A DNA stretch of 39,987 bases from an uncultured Saccharospirillaceae bacterium (GCA_950054195.1 CATLPG010000027.1:1-39987), one strand, 5' to 3'. Shown: positions 1 through 8,202, counted from the stretch's first letter. A program made the numbers and translations. Notes: a model not told the origin generated them from the letters alone.

Positions 1-2
1 TT

Positions 3-1082
3 ACCGGTGTAGCGGTAGATTTCGTGATGGACTCTGTTTCTGTTGCTACTTCTTTTAAAGAAAAGCTTGGAGAGTTAGGTATTATCTTTTGCTCATTTAG
101 TGAAGCAGTTCAAGAACACCCAGAACTTGTACAAAAATACTTAGGAACAGTTGTTCCTCAAACTGATAATTTCTATGCAGCATTAAATTCAGCTGTATTT
201 ACTGATGGATCATTCTGTTACATTCCAAAAGGCGTAAAATGTCCAATGGAATTATCTACTTACTTTAGAATTAATGAAGCGGGTACTGGTCAATTTGAAA
301 GAACTTTGCTTATAGCAGACGAAGATAGTTATGTTTCTTACTTAGAGGGCTGTACGGCTCCTCAAAGAGACGAAAACCAGCTACATGCAGCTGTTGTAGA
401 ATTGGTAGCTATGAAAGGAGCCGAGATTAAATACTCAACCGTACAAAATTGGTATGCTGGTGATAAAGCTGGTAAAGGTGGAGTATTCAATTTTGTTACA
501 AAAAGAGGAATTTGCGAAGGCTACAAATCAAAAATTTCTTGGACGCAAGTAGAAACTGGTTCTGCTGTTACATGGAAATATCCTTCTTGTATCTTGAAAG
601 GAGACTATTCAGTAGGGGAGTTTTACTCAATTGCAGTAACAAATAACTTTCAACAAGCGGATACAGGAACTAAAATGGTTCATTTAGGTAAGGGTACAAA
701 AAGTACAATTATCTCAAAAGGAGTGTCAGCAGGGAAAAGTCAAAACTCATACAGAGGATTGGTTAAAATAGATAAAAAAGCTACGAATTCTCGTAATTTT
801 TCACAATGCGATTCACTTCTAATGACTGATGAATGTGGAGCACATACCTTCCCATACATTGAGTGTAATAACAAATCATCCAAGGTGGAGCATGAGGCAA
901 CAACTTCTAAAATAGGAGAGGACCAAATGTTTTATTGCATGCAAAGAGGAATTAGTGAAGAAAAAGCCATTAGCTTAATTGTAAATGGTTATGCTAAAGA
1001 TGTGTTAAACAAGCTGCCAATGGAATTTGCCGTTGAGGCACAAAAATTACTTGAAATTTCTTTAGAAGGAAGTGTAGGATAA
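3..1082 (+). CDS. sufB: SufB, Fe-S cluster scaffold subunit (5' part missing)
   Basis: Scaffold subunit of the SufBCD complex, which assembles Fe-S clusters in the cytoplasm. The frame is open from the left edge, so the start lies outside the window; about 359 residues remain of a protein usually near 480-495, so roughly 120-135 N-terminal residues are missing. The match to E. coli SufB, recalled from memory, is near continuous: [17 protein letters not shown], the SYLEGCTAP stretch, [18 protein letters not shown] and [14 protein letters not shown], ending in [17 protein letters not shown]. The Cys of CGAHTF and the His-Glu of VEHEATT correspond to the region needed for cluster assembly in E. 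coli. The Met encoded at 24 is internal, not a start. A RidA-family gene follows after 10 bases, where sufC would often be expected. Confidence 0.97.
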   Translation, partial: TGVAVDFVMDSVSVATSFKEKLGELGIIFCSFSEAVQEHPELVQKYLGTVVPQTDNFYAALNSAVFTDGSFCYIPKGVKCPMELSTYFRINEAGTGQFERTLLIADEDSYVSYLEGCTAPQRDENQLHAAVVELVAMKGAEIKYSTVQNWYAGDKAGKGGVFNFVTKRGICEGYKSKISWTQVETGSAVTWKYPSCILKGDYSVGEFYSIAVTNNFQQADTGTKMVHLGKGTKSTIISKGVSAGKSQNSYRGLVKIDKKATNSRNFSQCDSLLMTDECGAHTFPYIECNNKSSKVEHEATTSKIGEDQMFYCMQRGISEEKAISLIVNGYAKDVLNKLPMEFAVEAQKLLEISLEGSVG

Positions 1083-1092
1083 AAAGCAATCA

Positions 1093-1506
1093 ATGTCAAC
1101 AATTCATAATTCACAAAAAGCTCCAGAGCCAGTTGGTTTATATCCACATGCTCGTCAAGTTGGTAATTTATTATTCTTATCTGGTGTAGGACCAAGAGAA
1201 CGAGGAACAAAAAAAATACCAGGAGTAGAACTTGATGACCAAGGTAACATAACCTCATACGATATAGAAGCACAATGCCATTCGGTATTCAAAAATGTAA
1301 AATTAATTTTAGAAGCAAGTGGTTCTTCTTGGGATAAATTAGTTGATGTTACCGTGTTTTTAACCAATATGAAGGAAGATTTTAAAACCTATAACCGTAT
1401 CTATGCGGAATACTTTAAGGAAAATCAACCGTGTAGAACAACAGTAGAAATTAATAGCTTGCCAACTCCAATAGGAATTGAGTTAAAGTGTATTGCTACG
1501 ATTTGA
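1093..1506 (+). CDS. RidA/YjgF-family enamine or imine deaminase
   Basis: A 137-residue protein of the RidA (YjgF/YER057c/UK114) family. Members hydrolyse reactive 2-aminoacrylate and other enamines or imines; some relatives are 2-aminomuconate deaminases. Arg115 in QPCRTTVEI and Glu130 in GIELK are 15 residues apart, the same spacing as the substrate-binding Arg and catalytic Glu of E. coli RidA. The N-terminal LYPHARQVGNLLFLSGVGPR resembles the aminomuconate-deaminase branch more than the shortest RidA proteins, so the substrate is open. Length is normal for the family. It starts 10 bases after the sufB stop and is probably co-transcribed. PLP- and Fe-S-dependent enzymes can both be affected by enamine damage, which would suit this position, but that link is inference. 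Confidence 0.9.
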   Translation: MSTIHNSQKAPEPVGLYPHARQVGNLLFLSGVGPRERGTKKIPGVELDDQGNITSYDIEAQCHSVFKNVKLILEASGSSWDKLVDVTVFLTNMKEDFKTYNRIYAEYFKENQPCRTTVEINSLPTPIGIELKCIATI

Positions 1507-1536
1507 TTTATTTATAGGTTGATACCAACTAGAGAA

Positions 1537-1983
1537 ATGACGAAATATATTAAAATATTAGTTCTGTCTTTAACTTTATCTGCTTGTGGACCAAATGCGA
1601 CTGAAATGAAAACGCCTAAAAATGTTAATGAAGAATTCGAGGAATTTATCGCAAAGAAAAAGTTCGTAGCGGAAAATTACTATCCTGGAATCGCTGACGA
1701 AAAAATGCGACCGATTTTTACAGAAAAAATTAACAGTGTAGCATTTGACTTTAAAAGTATAGCAGAATCTGAAAATCCGACAGATAAAAAATATCAAGAG
1801 AAAATTAAAATAGGACTTTCAAGGTTTGCAGACATTTATATGGAATTATACACTGAAGATAGAGAAAGAGTTTGTTCATACTTTGAGGAATTAATGGACA
1901 TTGTCGGACTTGAAAGTTCGAGTGGACAACTGAATAAATTCATGTACGGTTTTGACCCGAACGAAATGACTAATAAGAATTAA
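1537..1983 (+). CDS. Small lipoprotein, DUF4844-like
   Basis: A predicted lipoprotein of 148 residues. The ATG at 1537 is preferred over an in-frame TTG at 1519 because it gives a clean lipoprotein signal: MTKY, a hydrophobic run, then the lipobox LSAC with Cys near residue 17. The mature part is charged and mostly helical. The C-terminal EDRERVCSYFEELMDIVGLESS and the following LNKFMYGFDP recall DUF4844 proteins; this is from memory and no function is known for that family. The gene follows ridA by 30 bases and is unrelated to its housekeeping neighbours, so it may be an accessory insertion. Other small lipoprotein families cannot be excluded. Confidence 0.75.
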   Translation: MTKYIKILVLSLTLSACGPNATEMKTPKNVNEEFEEFIAKKKFVAENYYPGIADEKMRPIFTEKINSVAFDFKSIAESENPTDKKYQEKIKIGLSRFADIYMELYTEDRERVCSYFEELMDIVGLESSSGQLNKFMYGFDPNEMTNKN

Positions 1984-2091
1984 AAAACAGGTGCGAACAC
2001 CCTAACAAAACCGTAACTTCCTATTTACAAACATGTGATTTTAATAAATAGCTCTTTTTAGAGTGTTTACTATTTAATATCAAACCATTTA

Positions 2092-3009
2092 GTGTTGAAG
2101 AATAAATCAATAAGGAAATTACTCAAAAGAACAGTTTACTTTTTTATCGCAGGAGGTGCTTGTTGGATAATTGTAGCCTATTTATCAGCCTCATACCTAA
2201 CAAGCACAAATCAAGTGTTTTTTGATGATATTTCAACTTTCAATGGGTATAACGTTCAAAATTTAAGCTTCAAAACAGACGATAATATAGATGTATCATC
2301 TTGGTATATTCAAAATAGCGACTCAGTAGCAATTATTCTTTTATCGGGAATCAAAGGTAATCGTACACATCAATTAAAACGAGCTAGTTTTTACTTAAAA
2401 AAAGGATTTTCTATACTCTTACCAGACCTCCGAGGAACGGGAAAAACGAAAGGTGATATTATTAGCTTCGGTTGGCACGAACGTAAAGATTTGCAGGCTT
2501 GTATTAAAGGGCTTAAAGAAATGAATATTAAACATATTTCTGCTAATGGTCAGTCTTTAGGTGCGGCTACAATTGTATACTCATTTAAAGAGATGAATGA
2601 CCTTGACTTTGTAATTCTTGAATCTTGTTATGACAATATTTCCAATGCATTTAAAAATAGAGTAGATAAATATCCTATTCCAATGTTTTTGTTTGAGCCT
2701 GTTAAGTTTTTTACAGAAAGAATAATCCAAGAACCTCAAATTAGTTTATCTCCAGAACAGTTAATTAAAAAAGTAACTTGTCCAACTTTAATAATCGCTG
2801 GTGACAAAGAAGATCAAATTCCAATTCATGAGACTATCAAGCTATATAATAATTGTGGAACTTCTAATAAAAATTTGCACTTTTTTAAAGGCGGAAAACA
2901 TGAAGATTTATACGAGAGGTTTCCAGATGAATATGAAAAAGTAATATCGGATTTTCTTCATAATCAAACTGAATTTAATCAATTAAAACAATCTCAATCC
3001 TTCGATTAA
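2092..3009 (+). CDS. Membrane-anchored alpha/beta hydrolase
   Basis: A 305-residue protein with one N-terminal membrane segment (about residues 14-36) and an alpha/beta-hydrolase domain facing the periplasm. The nucleophile elbow is GQSLG (Ser155). A likely acid is Asp241 in AGDKEDQIP and the His is His270 in GGKHEDL. The oxyanion-side stretch is ILLSGIKGN followed by LLPDLRGTGKTKG. Length and order fit YfhR/BAAT-like hydrolases; the substrate is unknown, an esterase or acyl-transferase being possible. No ATG is available: an in-frame TAG at 2059 is followed only by GTG (2092) or TTG (2095). Its last 35 bases overlap the end of the convergent OmpA-like gene. Confidence 0.85.
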   Translation: MLKNKSIRKLLKRTVYFFIAGGACWIIVAYLSASYLTSTNQVFFDDISTFNGYNVQNLSFKTDDNIDVSSWYIQNSDSVAIILLSGIKGNRTHQLKRASFYLKKGFSILLPDLRGTGKTKGDIISFGWHERKDLQACIKGLKEMNIKHISANGQSLGAATIVYSFKEMNDLDFVILESCYDNISNAFKNRVDKYPIPMFLFEPVKFFTERIIQEPQISLSPEQLIKKVTCPTLIIAGDKEDQIPIHETIKLYNNCGTSNKNLHFFKGGKHEDLYERFPDEYEKVISDFLHNQTEFNQLKQSQSFD

Positions 3010-4615
3010 GATCACGCCCCCAACGAAAACGATTATCAGCAATAGGGTTTTGAGAACCCATCCCCGCAGTTTTTATTTTATCTTCTTGTATGCCATTTTT
3101 TATAAGGTGACTCTTAACCGATTCTGCGCGTAAATACGAAAGTGTGTCATTTTTTTCTTTAATACCAGAAGCATCTGTATAACCATGAATTTCAATTCCA
3201 GCATCATCGTTTTTTGATAAAAACAGAAGTAACGAGTCAAGAGAATTATAGCTTTTGTTTTTTAATTCGGTAATGCTTGGCTCAAAAAGAATATCTTTCA
3301 TTACATACCTCTTGTTTAAATCAAGTTTAGATGAATTTGGGAAGTTTTCCCAAAGCTTCTTTTCATCATATGATGCTTCATTAACCAACAAACCAGATTT
3401 GCTGTAATTTGTTTTTTTAAGAATACGTACCTCAATCCTTCTATTTGCTTCACGACCAATTTCTTTTCTATTGGAATAGGCAGGCAACGCACTTCCGTAA
3501 CCTTTATGAGAGACTCTTTTTCTATCTATTCCCTCTATGTCTATCAAATGATCATAAATAAACTTTGCTCTTTTTTTAGAAAGCTCAAGGTTCTTGTATT
3601 TTTTACCACTATTATCTGTATGTCCACCAATTTCAATAACTAAGTTTTCGTCTCTTTTCAAGGCTTCAACTAATCGTCTTATATCAGGAATTGCTTCTGG
3701 CGACTTAATGGTGGTTTTACCAGGAGCAAAAGTAAGTGCTTGTAATATAATACGAGTATTGGTTGGTATTGCTTCAGGAACAATCAATAGCTGTTCCATA
3801 GTGATTTCAGTTTTGGTTATATCAATAACCTTTGGCATTGGCGGACAAATATTTTCACCTAATTCATTTTGTATAGTATACTTTTCAATAGGCTCGAAAT
3901 CTCTTATAAGTTTTCTAATTGAACGATAATGTGGGCTTCTGTTTGCTCCATCAGTACCCAAATCCCAGTAAGTTACAGCTTCAATATCATTGTAACCACA
4001 AAATTGTTTTAACAAGATGGCAGCTACATAGCCAGAAGCATGCCAACCATTCCAACAATGTAAATAAATTGGTCCTTGACTAGAATCAACGGCAGATTGA
4101 TAAACCATTTTCACCATTTCTTCAACATGATCAGGATCAAAATAATCTAACTGTTTATAAGCGATGGAGTTTTTATCTCCGTCTATACAGTTACAACTAA
4201 AGCCTTCAGTAGTATCAGTGAAATTTTGTTGATACAGGTAAACAGCTCCCGAAAACCCTTCTTGGCATAAGTTTAACAGTCCATCACTCGGTAATGGATT
4301 TTGATTTTTTCTCTTGTTTCTTTTATGGTAATAGTTGTTTGCCCCACCTCTGTAAGCTACACCATGTAAAACCGGACGCATATTACGCGTTCCATACAAA
4401 TCTTCAAACTGATTTCCCCAGTTATCAGTAACTTTAACCATTAAGTCAGCTTCGTTATACCTTTTTTTATAGAAATCAAAACTCAATTTCTCCGTAAGCT
4501 GATCAACTGTATCGGTATTTATTTTTGTTTGATTAATAACTAATGTGTCCCCTTGAGAATATCCCCAGTTAAATAGAAAAGATAATATGATAATGATAGT
4601 ATGCTTCAAACTCAA
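2975..4615 (-). CDS. Secreted tyrosine-phosphatase-like domain fused to two OmpA domains
   Basis: A 546-residue envelope protein. A hydrophobic signal (residues 1-20) is followed by a domain of about 220 residues resembling the dual-specificity/tyrosine phosphatase fold, then two OmpA-type peptidoglycan-binding domains (about 290-398 with GHTDNSG, and 440-546 with GYTDASG; each ends in an NRRIE motif). The P-loop is HCWNGWHAS (residues 186-194): His-Cys and the five-residue loop are kept, but the invariant Arg of HCX5R is Ala193, so classical phosphatase activity is doubtful. It may bind a ligand or act as a pseudo-enzyme anchored to the cell wall. The start must be TTG (4615, or 4609, which gives a tidier signal peptide); no in-frame ATG lies between an upstream stop and the signal. 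It is last in the tatA-gatA run. Confidence 0.85.
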   Translation of the reverse strand: MSLKHTIIIILSFLFNWGYSQGDTLVINQTKINTDTVDQLTEKLSFDFYKKRYNEADLMVKVTDNWGNQFEDLYGTRNMRPVLHGVAYRGGANNYYHKRNKRKNQNPLPSDGLLNLCQEGFSGAVYLYQQNFTDTTEGFSCNCIDGDKNSIAYKQLDYFDPDHVEEMVKMVYQSAVDSSQGPIYLHCWNGWHASGYVAAILLKQFCGYNDIEAVTYWDLGTDGANRSPHYRSIRKLIRDFEPIEKYTIQNELGENICPPMPKVIDITKTEITMEQLLIVPEAIPTNTRIILQALTFAPGKTTIKSPEAIPDIRRLVEALKRDENLVIEIGGHTDNSGKKYKNLELSKKRAKFIYDHLIDIEGIDRKRVSHKGYGSALPAYSNRKEIGREANRRIEVRILKKTNYSKSGLLVNEASYDEKKLWENFPNSSKLDLNKRYVMKDILFEPSITELKNKSYNSLDSLLLFLSKNDDAGIEIHGYTDASGIKEKNDTLSYLRAESVKSHLIKNGIQEDKIKTAGMGSQNPIADNRFRWGRDLNRRIEIVLID

Positions 4616-4631
4616 TGAATTTTCGACCTTT

Positions 4632-4997
4632 TTAGATAAGTTGATCTTTTTTGTAAAGCGATATGCCTTTATCTATTAGACGTGAAATTTCGTTTAATGT
4701 TTCTTTAGAACACTTTTTTAAATGAAAACAGCTTTTACCTTTAAGTTGTTTTTGAAGTTCCTCTGATAACTGAAATTCGTTTGCATGTGTATAGATAGGA
4801 AAAAAGTAAAAGCGAACATCTTTAGGCTTTTCAATTATAGAAGCAAAGTAAAAACCATCAACCTTTTGTTTTCCTTGCATAGCAGGTATTTTTCCTGTAA
4901 ACTCTACACCAGTTGTTTTTTCTATCTGTTGTAGTTCACTTTTTTGAGATAAGTAATCTTTAATATGTTCCTTAATTGTAGCTAAATCAAGAAGCAT
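4632..4997 (-). CDS. Small DUF1801-like protein
   Basis: A 121-residue soluble protein with no signal or membrane segment. The central FYFASIIEKPKDVRFYFFPI and the later KGKSCFHLKKC recall one branch of the DUF1801 family (small alpha-beta proteins of unknown function); this is from memory. Its ATG lies inside the last codons of gatA (11-base overlap), suggesting translational coupling, and the OmpA-like gene follows after about 16 bases. No function can be assigned. It could be a stray passenger in the operon, as gatA does not need such a partner. Confidence 0.75.
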   Translation of the reverse strand: MLLDLATIKEHIKDYLSQKSELQQIEKTTGVEFTGKIPAMQGKQKVDGFYFASIIEKPKDVRFYFFPIYTHANEFQLSEELQKQLKGKSCFHLKKCSKETLNEISRLIDKGISLYKKDQLI

Positions 4998-6402
4998 TAT
5001 CTAATGATTTACTAAAAGAAAGAATCTCTTTTTCAGCAAAATGTTTCCCCATAATTTGCATACCAAACGGTAAACCGTTAGAATGATTACCAAGAGGTAA
5101 TGATATAGCTGGACAACCAACTAAATTAGCGTAAACAGTAAATATATCTTGTAAGTACATCGATACAGGATCACTAATGTTTTCACCGATTTTAAAAGCG
5201 GTTGTTGGGGTAGTAGGTGTTAAAATAAAGTCTACCTTTTGTAAAACTTCTTCTGTTTTTTCTTTTAATACCCTACGTACTTTTTGAGCTTTTGAATAAT
5301 ATGCATCATAATACCCCGCACTAAGAACGTAAGTACCCAACATGATTCTTCTTTTTACTTCCTCTCCAAAACCTTCGCTTCTTGATAACACATAGGTGCT
5401 TTCTATATCAGTTGCGTTTGGACTTCTGTACCCGTAATGGGCACCATCGTAACGAGCTAAATTAGATGAAGCTTCAGCAGTGGTTAAAATATAATAAGTA
5501 GGAACCATGTAATCGAAGTAAGGAAAAGAAAATTCCTCCACTTCATGTCCTTTACTTTTTAAATCATCAATAAAAGAAGTGTAAAAAGAGAAAACCTCTT
5601 TATCTATCCCTTCACCAGAAAGCAAGTCTTTTGGAACTCCTATTTTATATTTTTTTGTAGTATCAAATTGAGTGTACTGCTCAATAGCTTGGTGAGACGC
5701 AGTATTGTCTTTATCATCTTTCCCGGCTATTACTTCCATAAGTAAAGCAATATCTTCAACTGAGTTGGCAAAAGGACCAATTTGATCGAAAGAAGAAGCG
5801 TAAGCCAATAATCCCCAGCGAGAAACTCGTCCGTAAGTAGGTTTTAAACCAACATTTCCGCAAAAAGAGGCCGGTTGTCTAATAGATCCACCAGTATCAG
5901 AACCCAGTGTAGCTATGCATAAACCTGCAGTAACAGCTACTGCCGAACCACCAGAAGACCCTCCAGGCACTTTATCCTCTTGAATAGGGTTTAGTGCATT
6001 GCCATAAGCTGAATTTTCGTTTGAACCTCCCATGGCAAATTCATCACAGTTTAATCTTCCAATGATGATAGCGTCTTCTTTTAATAAGCGATCAACTACG
6101 GTAGCATGATATAAAGACTCGAAACCTTCTAGTATTTTGGAAGCTCCACTAACTTTATGTCCTTTATAACAAATGTTATCCTTAATACCAATTACCATTC
6201 CTGCAAGCTTGCCAGCAGAACCTTCATTGATTTTTTTATCAATAACAGCTGCCTGAGCAAGTGCATCGTCAGTGAATACTTCTAAAAAAGCATTCAAGTG
6301 TTTCTTTTTTTCAATTTCTTTTAAGTAGTGTTTTACTACATCAATGGCAGTGATTTTTCCACTCTTTAAGTCATCACTTAATCGGTTGAAAGAAGTATAC
6401 AA
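4987..6402 (-). CDS. gatA: Glutamyl-tRNA(Gln) amidotransferase subunit A
   Basis: The amidase subunit of GatCAB, which converts Glu-tRNA(Gln) to Gln-tRNA(Gln) using ammonia from glutamine. The protein is 471 residues, near the family norm of about 480. The Ser-cisSer-Lys triad is visible: Lys74 in GIKDNI, Ser149 in PGGSSGGSAVA and the nucleophile Ser173 in GSDTGGSIRQPAS, each five residues before the S. aureus GatA positions (79, 154, 178). The start is TTG at 6402: the tatA stop is in the same frame 12 bases upstream and no ATG lies before YTSFNRLSDDLKSGKI, which aligns with usual GatA N-termini. gatB and gatC are not nearby, as is common when these genes are dispersed. Confidence 0.96.
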   Translation of the reverse strand: MYTSFNRLSDDLKSGKITAIDVVKHYLKEIEKKKHLNAFLEVFTDDALAQAAVIDKKINEGSAGKLAGMVIGIKDNICYKGHKVSGASKILEGFESLYHATVVDRLLKEDAIIIGRLNCDEFAMGGSNENSAYGNALNPIQEDKVPGGSSGGSAVAVTAGLCIATLGSDTGGSIRQPASFCGNVGLKPTYGRVSRWGLLAYASSFDQIGPFANSVEDIALLMEVIAGKDDKDNTASHQAIEQYTQFDTTKKYKIGVPKDLLSGEGIDKEVFSFYTSFIDDLKSKGHEVEEFSFPYFDYMVPTYYILTTAEASSNLARYDGAHYGYRSPNATDIESTYVLSRSEGFGEEVKRRIMLGTYVLSAGYYDAYYSKAQKVRRVLKEKTEEVLQKVDFILTPTTPTTAFKIGENISDPVSMYLQDIFTVYANLVGCPAISLPLGNHSNGLPFGMQIMGKHFAEKEILSFSKSLDNAS

Positions 6403-6414
6403 TGGGTTGTGGCT

Positions 6415-6618
6415 TTAAGGTTCTAAACGATTTTTGTCATCTTTGTCATCCGAAGTTTCTCCTTTAGAAGCATCTTTAAATTCTTTGATTCCGCTTCCTA
6501 ACCCTCTCATTAATTCAGGAATTTTTCTACCTCCAAAAAGTAACAATAAAGCAACAACAATTAGGACAATTTGCCAAGGTCCCATAATACCCAATAAAAC
6601 AAATGAATTCATGATCAT
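6415..6618 (-). CDS. tatA: Sec-independent translocase subunit TatA/TatE
   Basis: A small membrane protein of 67 residues (65 if the ATG at 6612 is used) of the twin-arginine translocase, which exports folded proteins. It has a short N-terminal part, one membrane helix (about residues 13-28), the hinge LFGGRKIPELMRGLGSGIKEFK typical of TatA, and an acidic tail rich in Asp, Glu and Lys. tatC is not in the window. gatA follows 12 bases later in the same frame, so the two are likely co-transcribed. A terminator hairpin for the upstream thioredoxin gene ends about 25 bases before the start. Confidence 0.93.
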   Translation of the reverse strand: MIMNSFVLLGIMGPWQIVLIVVALLLLFGGRKIPELMRGLGSGIKEFKDASKGETSDDKDDKNRLEP

Positions 6619-6642
6619 ATAATTTGTTCTGTAAAAGTACTA

Positions 6643-6674
6643 ATAAAAAAAAAGCTGGGCTTTAAACTCAGCTT
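6643..6674 (-). terminator. Terminator of the TlpA-like gene
   Basis: An inverted repeat with arms 6652-6659 and 6667-6674 (AAGCTG pairs with CAGCTT, plus a G-U and a G-C pair) and a seven-base loop. On the minus strand it is followed directly by a run of U (6643-6651 read as A on the plus strand). It lies 22 bases after the stop of the thioredoxin gene and before tatA, so tatA needs readthrough or a promoter of its own. Confidence 0.75.
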
Positions 6675-6696
6675 ATAATTTTAAAATCGTTGGAGG

Positions 6697-7209
6697 TTAT
6701 TTCGTTAAACTTTTTATTTTATCGAATAATTCTTCTTCATCTCCGGGAGAGTAACCATTATGTTCATATACAATATTTCCTTTGCCATCAACCAAAACAG
6801 TATGTGGAGGGTTGTTCACATTCATTGCTCGCATTAAATCTTGATTTTGGTCAATGTAAACTTCATACTCCCAACCTTTAGCATCTACATAGGGTTTTAC
6901 TTTATGTGCGTTTCTAGCATCATCAATAGATACTGCTATAATTTTTACGCCAGTTTCATCTACCCAGTCTTCATAAATATCTGCAATTGTATTTAATTCT
7001 CTCTTGCAAGGACTACACCAAGTGGCCCAAAAATTAATTACATAAGGTTTCCCCCCGTTATTAAATGTTTTGCTATTCACGACTTTTCCATCAAGCGCTT
7101 TAACATCCGCTGAAGGAACTTTTTTGTTGTTATCTCTCTTGAAGGATAAAATAAACAACGGTAAAATGAGAAATAGGAAAACTTTTTTGGCTAAATTTCG
7201 TTTATACAT
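6697..7209 (-). CDS. TlpA/ResA-like membrane-anchored thioredoxin
   Basis: A 170-residue thiol-disulfide oxidoreductase held on the outer face of the inner membrane by one N-terminal segment (about residues 9-22, no lipobox). The redoxin fold shows FWATWCSPC (Cys65 and Cys68) and a cis-Pro region at NNPPHTVLVD. Family roles include reducing apocytochrome c or keeping periplasmic thiols reduced; which applies here is unknown. The Ser-Pro between the Cys residues is less common than Gly-Pro but seen in the family. The gene is divergent from a T9SS cargo gene with a conserved-looking Cys pair, and ends in a good terminator. Confidence 0.88.
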   Translation of the reverse strand: MYKRNLAKKVFLFLILPLFILSFKRDNNKKVPSADVKALDGKVVNSKTFNNGGKPYVINFWATWCSPCKRELNTIADIYEDWVDETGVKIIAVSIDDARNAHKVKPYVDAKGWEYEVYIDQNQDLMRAMNVNNPPHTVLVDGKGNIVYEHNGYSPGDEEELFDKIKSLTK

Positions 7210-7223
7210 AATAACTATATTTG
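7196..7223 (+). promoter_or_regulatory. Bacteroidota-type promoter for the T9SS cargo gene
   Basis: TATATTTG at 7216-7223 matches the -7 consensus TAnnTTTG exactly. The -33 side is weak (TTTC at 7196, 16 bases before). The start of transcription would be near 7230, giving a leader of about 60 bases before the ATG at 7292. Confidence 0.45.
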
Positions 7224-7291
7224 TGAACTAGAATCAAAGTAGTAGAAAATACAATGTGCTAGTTTGTAATTAACACTAATATAACGATTAT

Positions 7292-8023
7292 ATGAAAAAA
7301 GCATTACTTCAATTAGTTTTTGTCTTAACAAGCGGGTTTTTAACAGCTCAATCTATTCAGTTAGCTTTAGAAACCGATACAGCCACTATTATAAATGGTA
7401 CAGAAATAACTGTTACGGGTGATAATAGCGAGATTGATGTGGTTGTTGACATTAGAGCAACAAATATGGGGGCAAGTAAAAGTATTAAAACGAAAAAGAT
7501 TGAAATGTTTTACGGTGTTTCAACCTCTAGGAATGCTATCTGCTGGAACGTGTGTACAGCTCCTGTTGAATATGGTACAAATCCAATTGTAACTACAGAT
7601 GCTATTACTTTAGCTAACGGAGCATACGGCATTTTTAATGGACATTTATATCCACAGTCAGTTACAGGAAATACAAAATTAAGATATGTATGGTATGATG
7701 AAAACAATCCAAATGATTCTGCCTACGTGGATGTGATTTTTGAAATTTCATCGGCAGCTAGTATTACTGAAACACAAATAGCATCATTAAAAGTATATCC
7801 AAACCCAGCTAGTAGTTTATTAAATATTTCTTTTGATGGAGGTAATAATGAAGCAAGATTAGTAATGAGAAACCTATTGGGAGAAGTGGTTTATGCTGAT
7901 GTAGTGTCTCAATATTATAAAAAGTCATTAGATGTTTCTCAATTCAATAGAGGAGTGTATATGATCTCTATTTTAGCTGAAAATAAGGTGTTAACCACTA
8001 AAAAAATTGTCTTAACAAAATAA
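7292..8023 (+). CDS. Secreted protein with T9SS type A sorting domain
   Basis: A 243-residue secreted protein. A signal peptide ends near residue 20 (FLTAQ). The middle domain (about 22-155) is probably beta-rich and holds Cys84-Trp-Asn-Val-Cys88; the pattern CWxxC followed by a later RYVWYDENNPNDS recurs, as I recall, in other small T9SS-exported proteins of unknown function. The C-terminal part (about 165-243) is a type A sorting domain: LKVYPNPASSLLNISF, a GEVVY turn, RGVYMISI and a final Lys-rich KIVLTK. The cargo would be carried through SprA, whose gene lies just downstream, and be anchored on or released from the cell surface. Function is unknown. Confidence 0.85.
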   Translation: MKKALLQLVFVLTSGFLTAQSIQLALETDTATIINGTEITVTGDNSEIDVVVDIRATNMGASKSIKTKKIEMFYGVSTSRNAICWNVCTAPVEYGTNPIVTTDAITLANGAYGIFNGHLYPQSVTGNTKLRYVWYDENNPNDSAYVDVIFEISSAASITETQIASLKVYPNPASSLLNISFDGGNNEARLVMRNLLGEVVYADVVSQYYKKSLDVSQFNRGVYMISILAENKVLTTKKIVLTK

Positions 8024-8071
8024 ATTTGTATTAAAACTGTTATTAAGTTCTAATGTTTTAATAAACAAATC

Positions 8072-8079
8072 TATATTTG
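8072..8079 (+). promoter_or_regulatory. Likely -7 element for ruvA-sprA
   Basis: TATATTTG, an exact match to TAnnTTTG, followed by CG as at several promoters here. No convincing TTTG lies about 19 bases upstream, so the call rests on the -7 element and its position between genes. Transcription would start near 8086 and give a leader of about 117 bases. Confidence 0.4.
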
Positions 8080-8145
8080 CGTAAAATCTAAAGCCTATCG
8101 AATAAATTTACCTTTAAACGTATTGCAGTCGTTTGCTATATAACT

Positions 8146-8166
8146 ATGCTAGCCATTAGCATTTTT
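8146..8166 (+). promoter_or_regulatory. Hairpin with U-run in the ruvA leader
   Basis: A perfect six-base stem (ATGCTA at 8146-8151, TAGCAT at 8157-8162) with a five-base loop, then TTTT. It could be the terminator of the cargo gene or, if the promoter at 8072 is used, a leader hairpin that attenuates ruvA-sprA. The stem is short for a strong terminator. Confidence 0.4.
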
Positions 8167-8202
8167 ATATATTAGCGGATTATTGCATAACTAAAAACAA
8201 AC

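Noticed and set aside
1519-1536. Longer start (TTG at 1519) for the lipoprotein gene
   Set aside because: The added residues precede a clean lipoprotein signal that begins at the ATG at 1537; the longer form would spoil it.
1984-2091. Possible integron attC-like site after the lipoprotein gene (GGTG/CACC hairpin and CCTAAC)
   Set aside because: The stem is only four bases, the core does not match the consensus, and no integrase or cassette array is present.
3594-3929. Plus-strand frame inside the OmpA-fusion gene
   Set aside because: It is antisense to the first OmpA domain; its composition only mirrors that domain.
8145-8172. Nine-codon small gene in the ruvA leader (ATG CTA ...)
   Set aside because: It lies in a hairpin, has no ribosome site and no run of codons that suggests a leader peptide.
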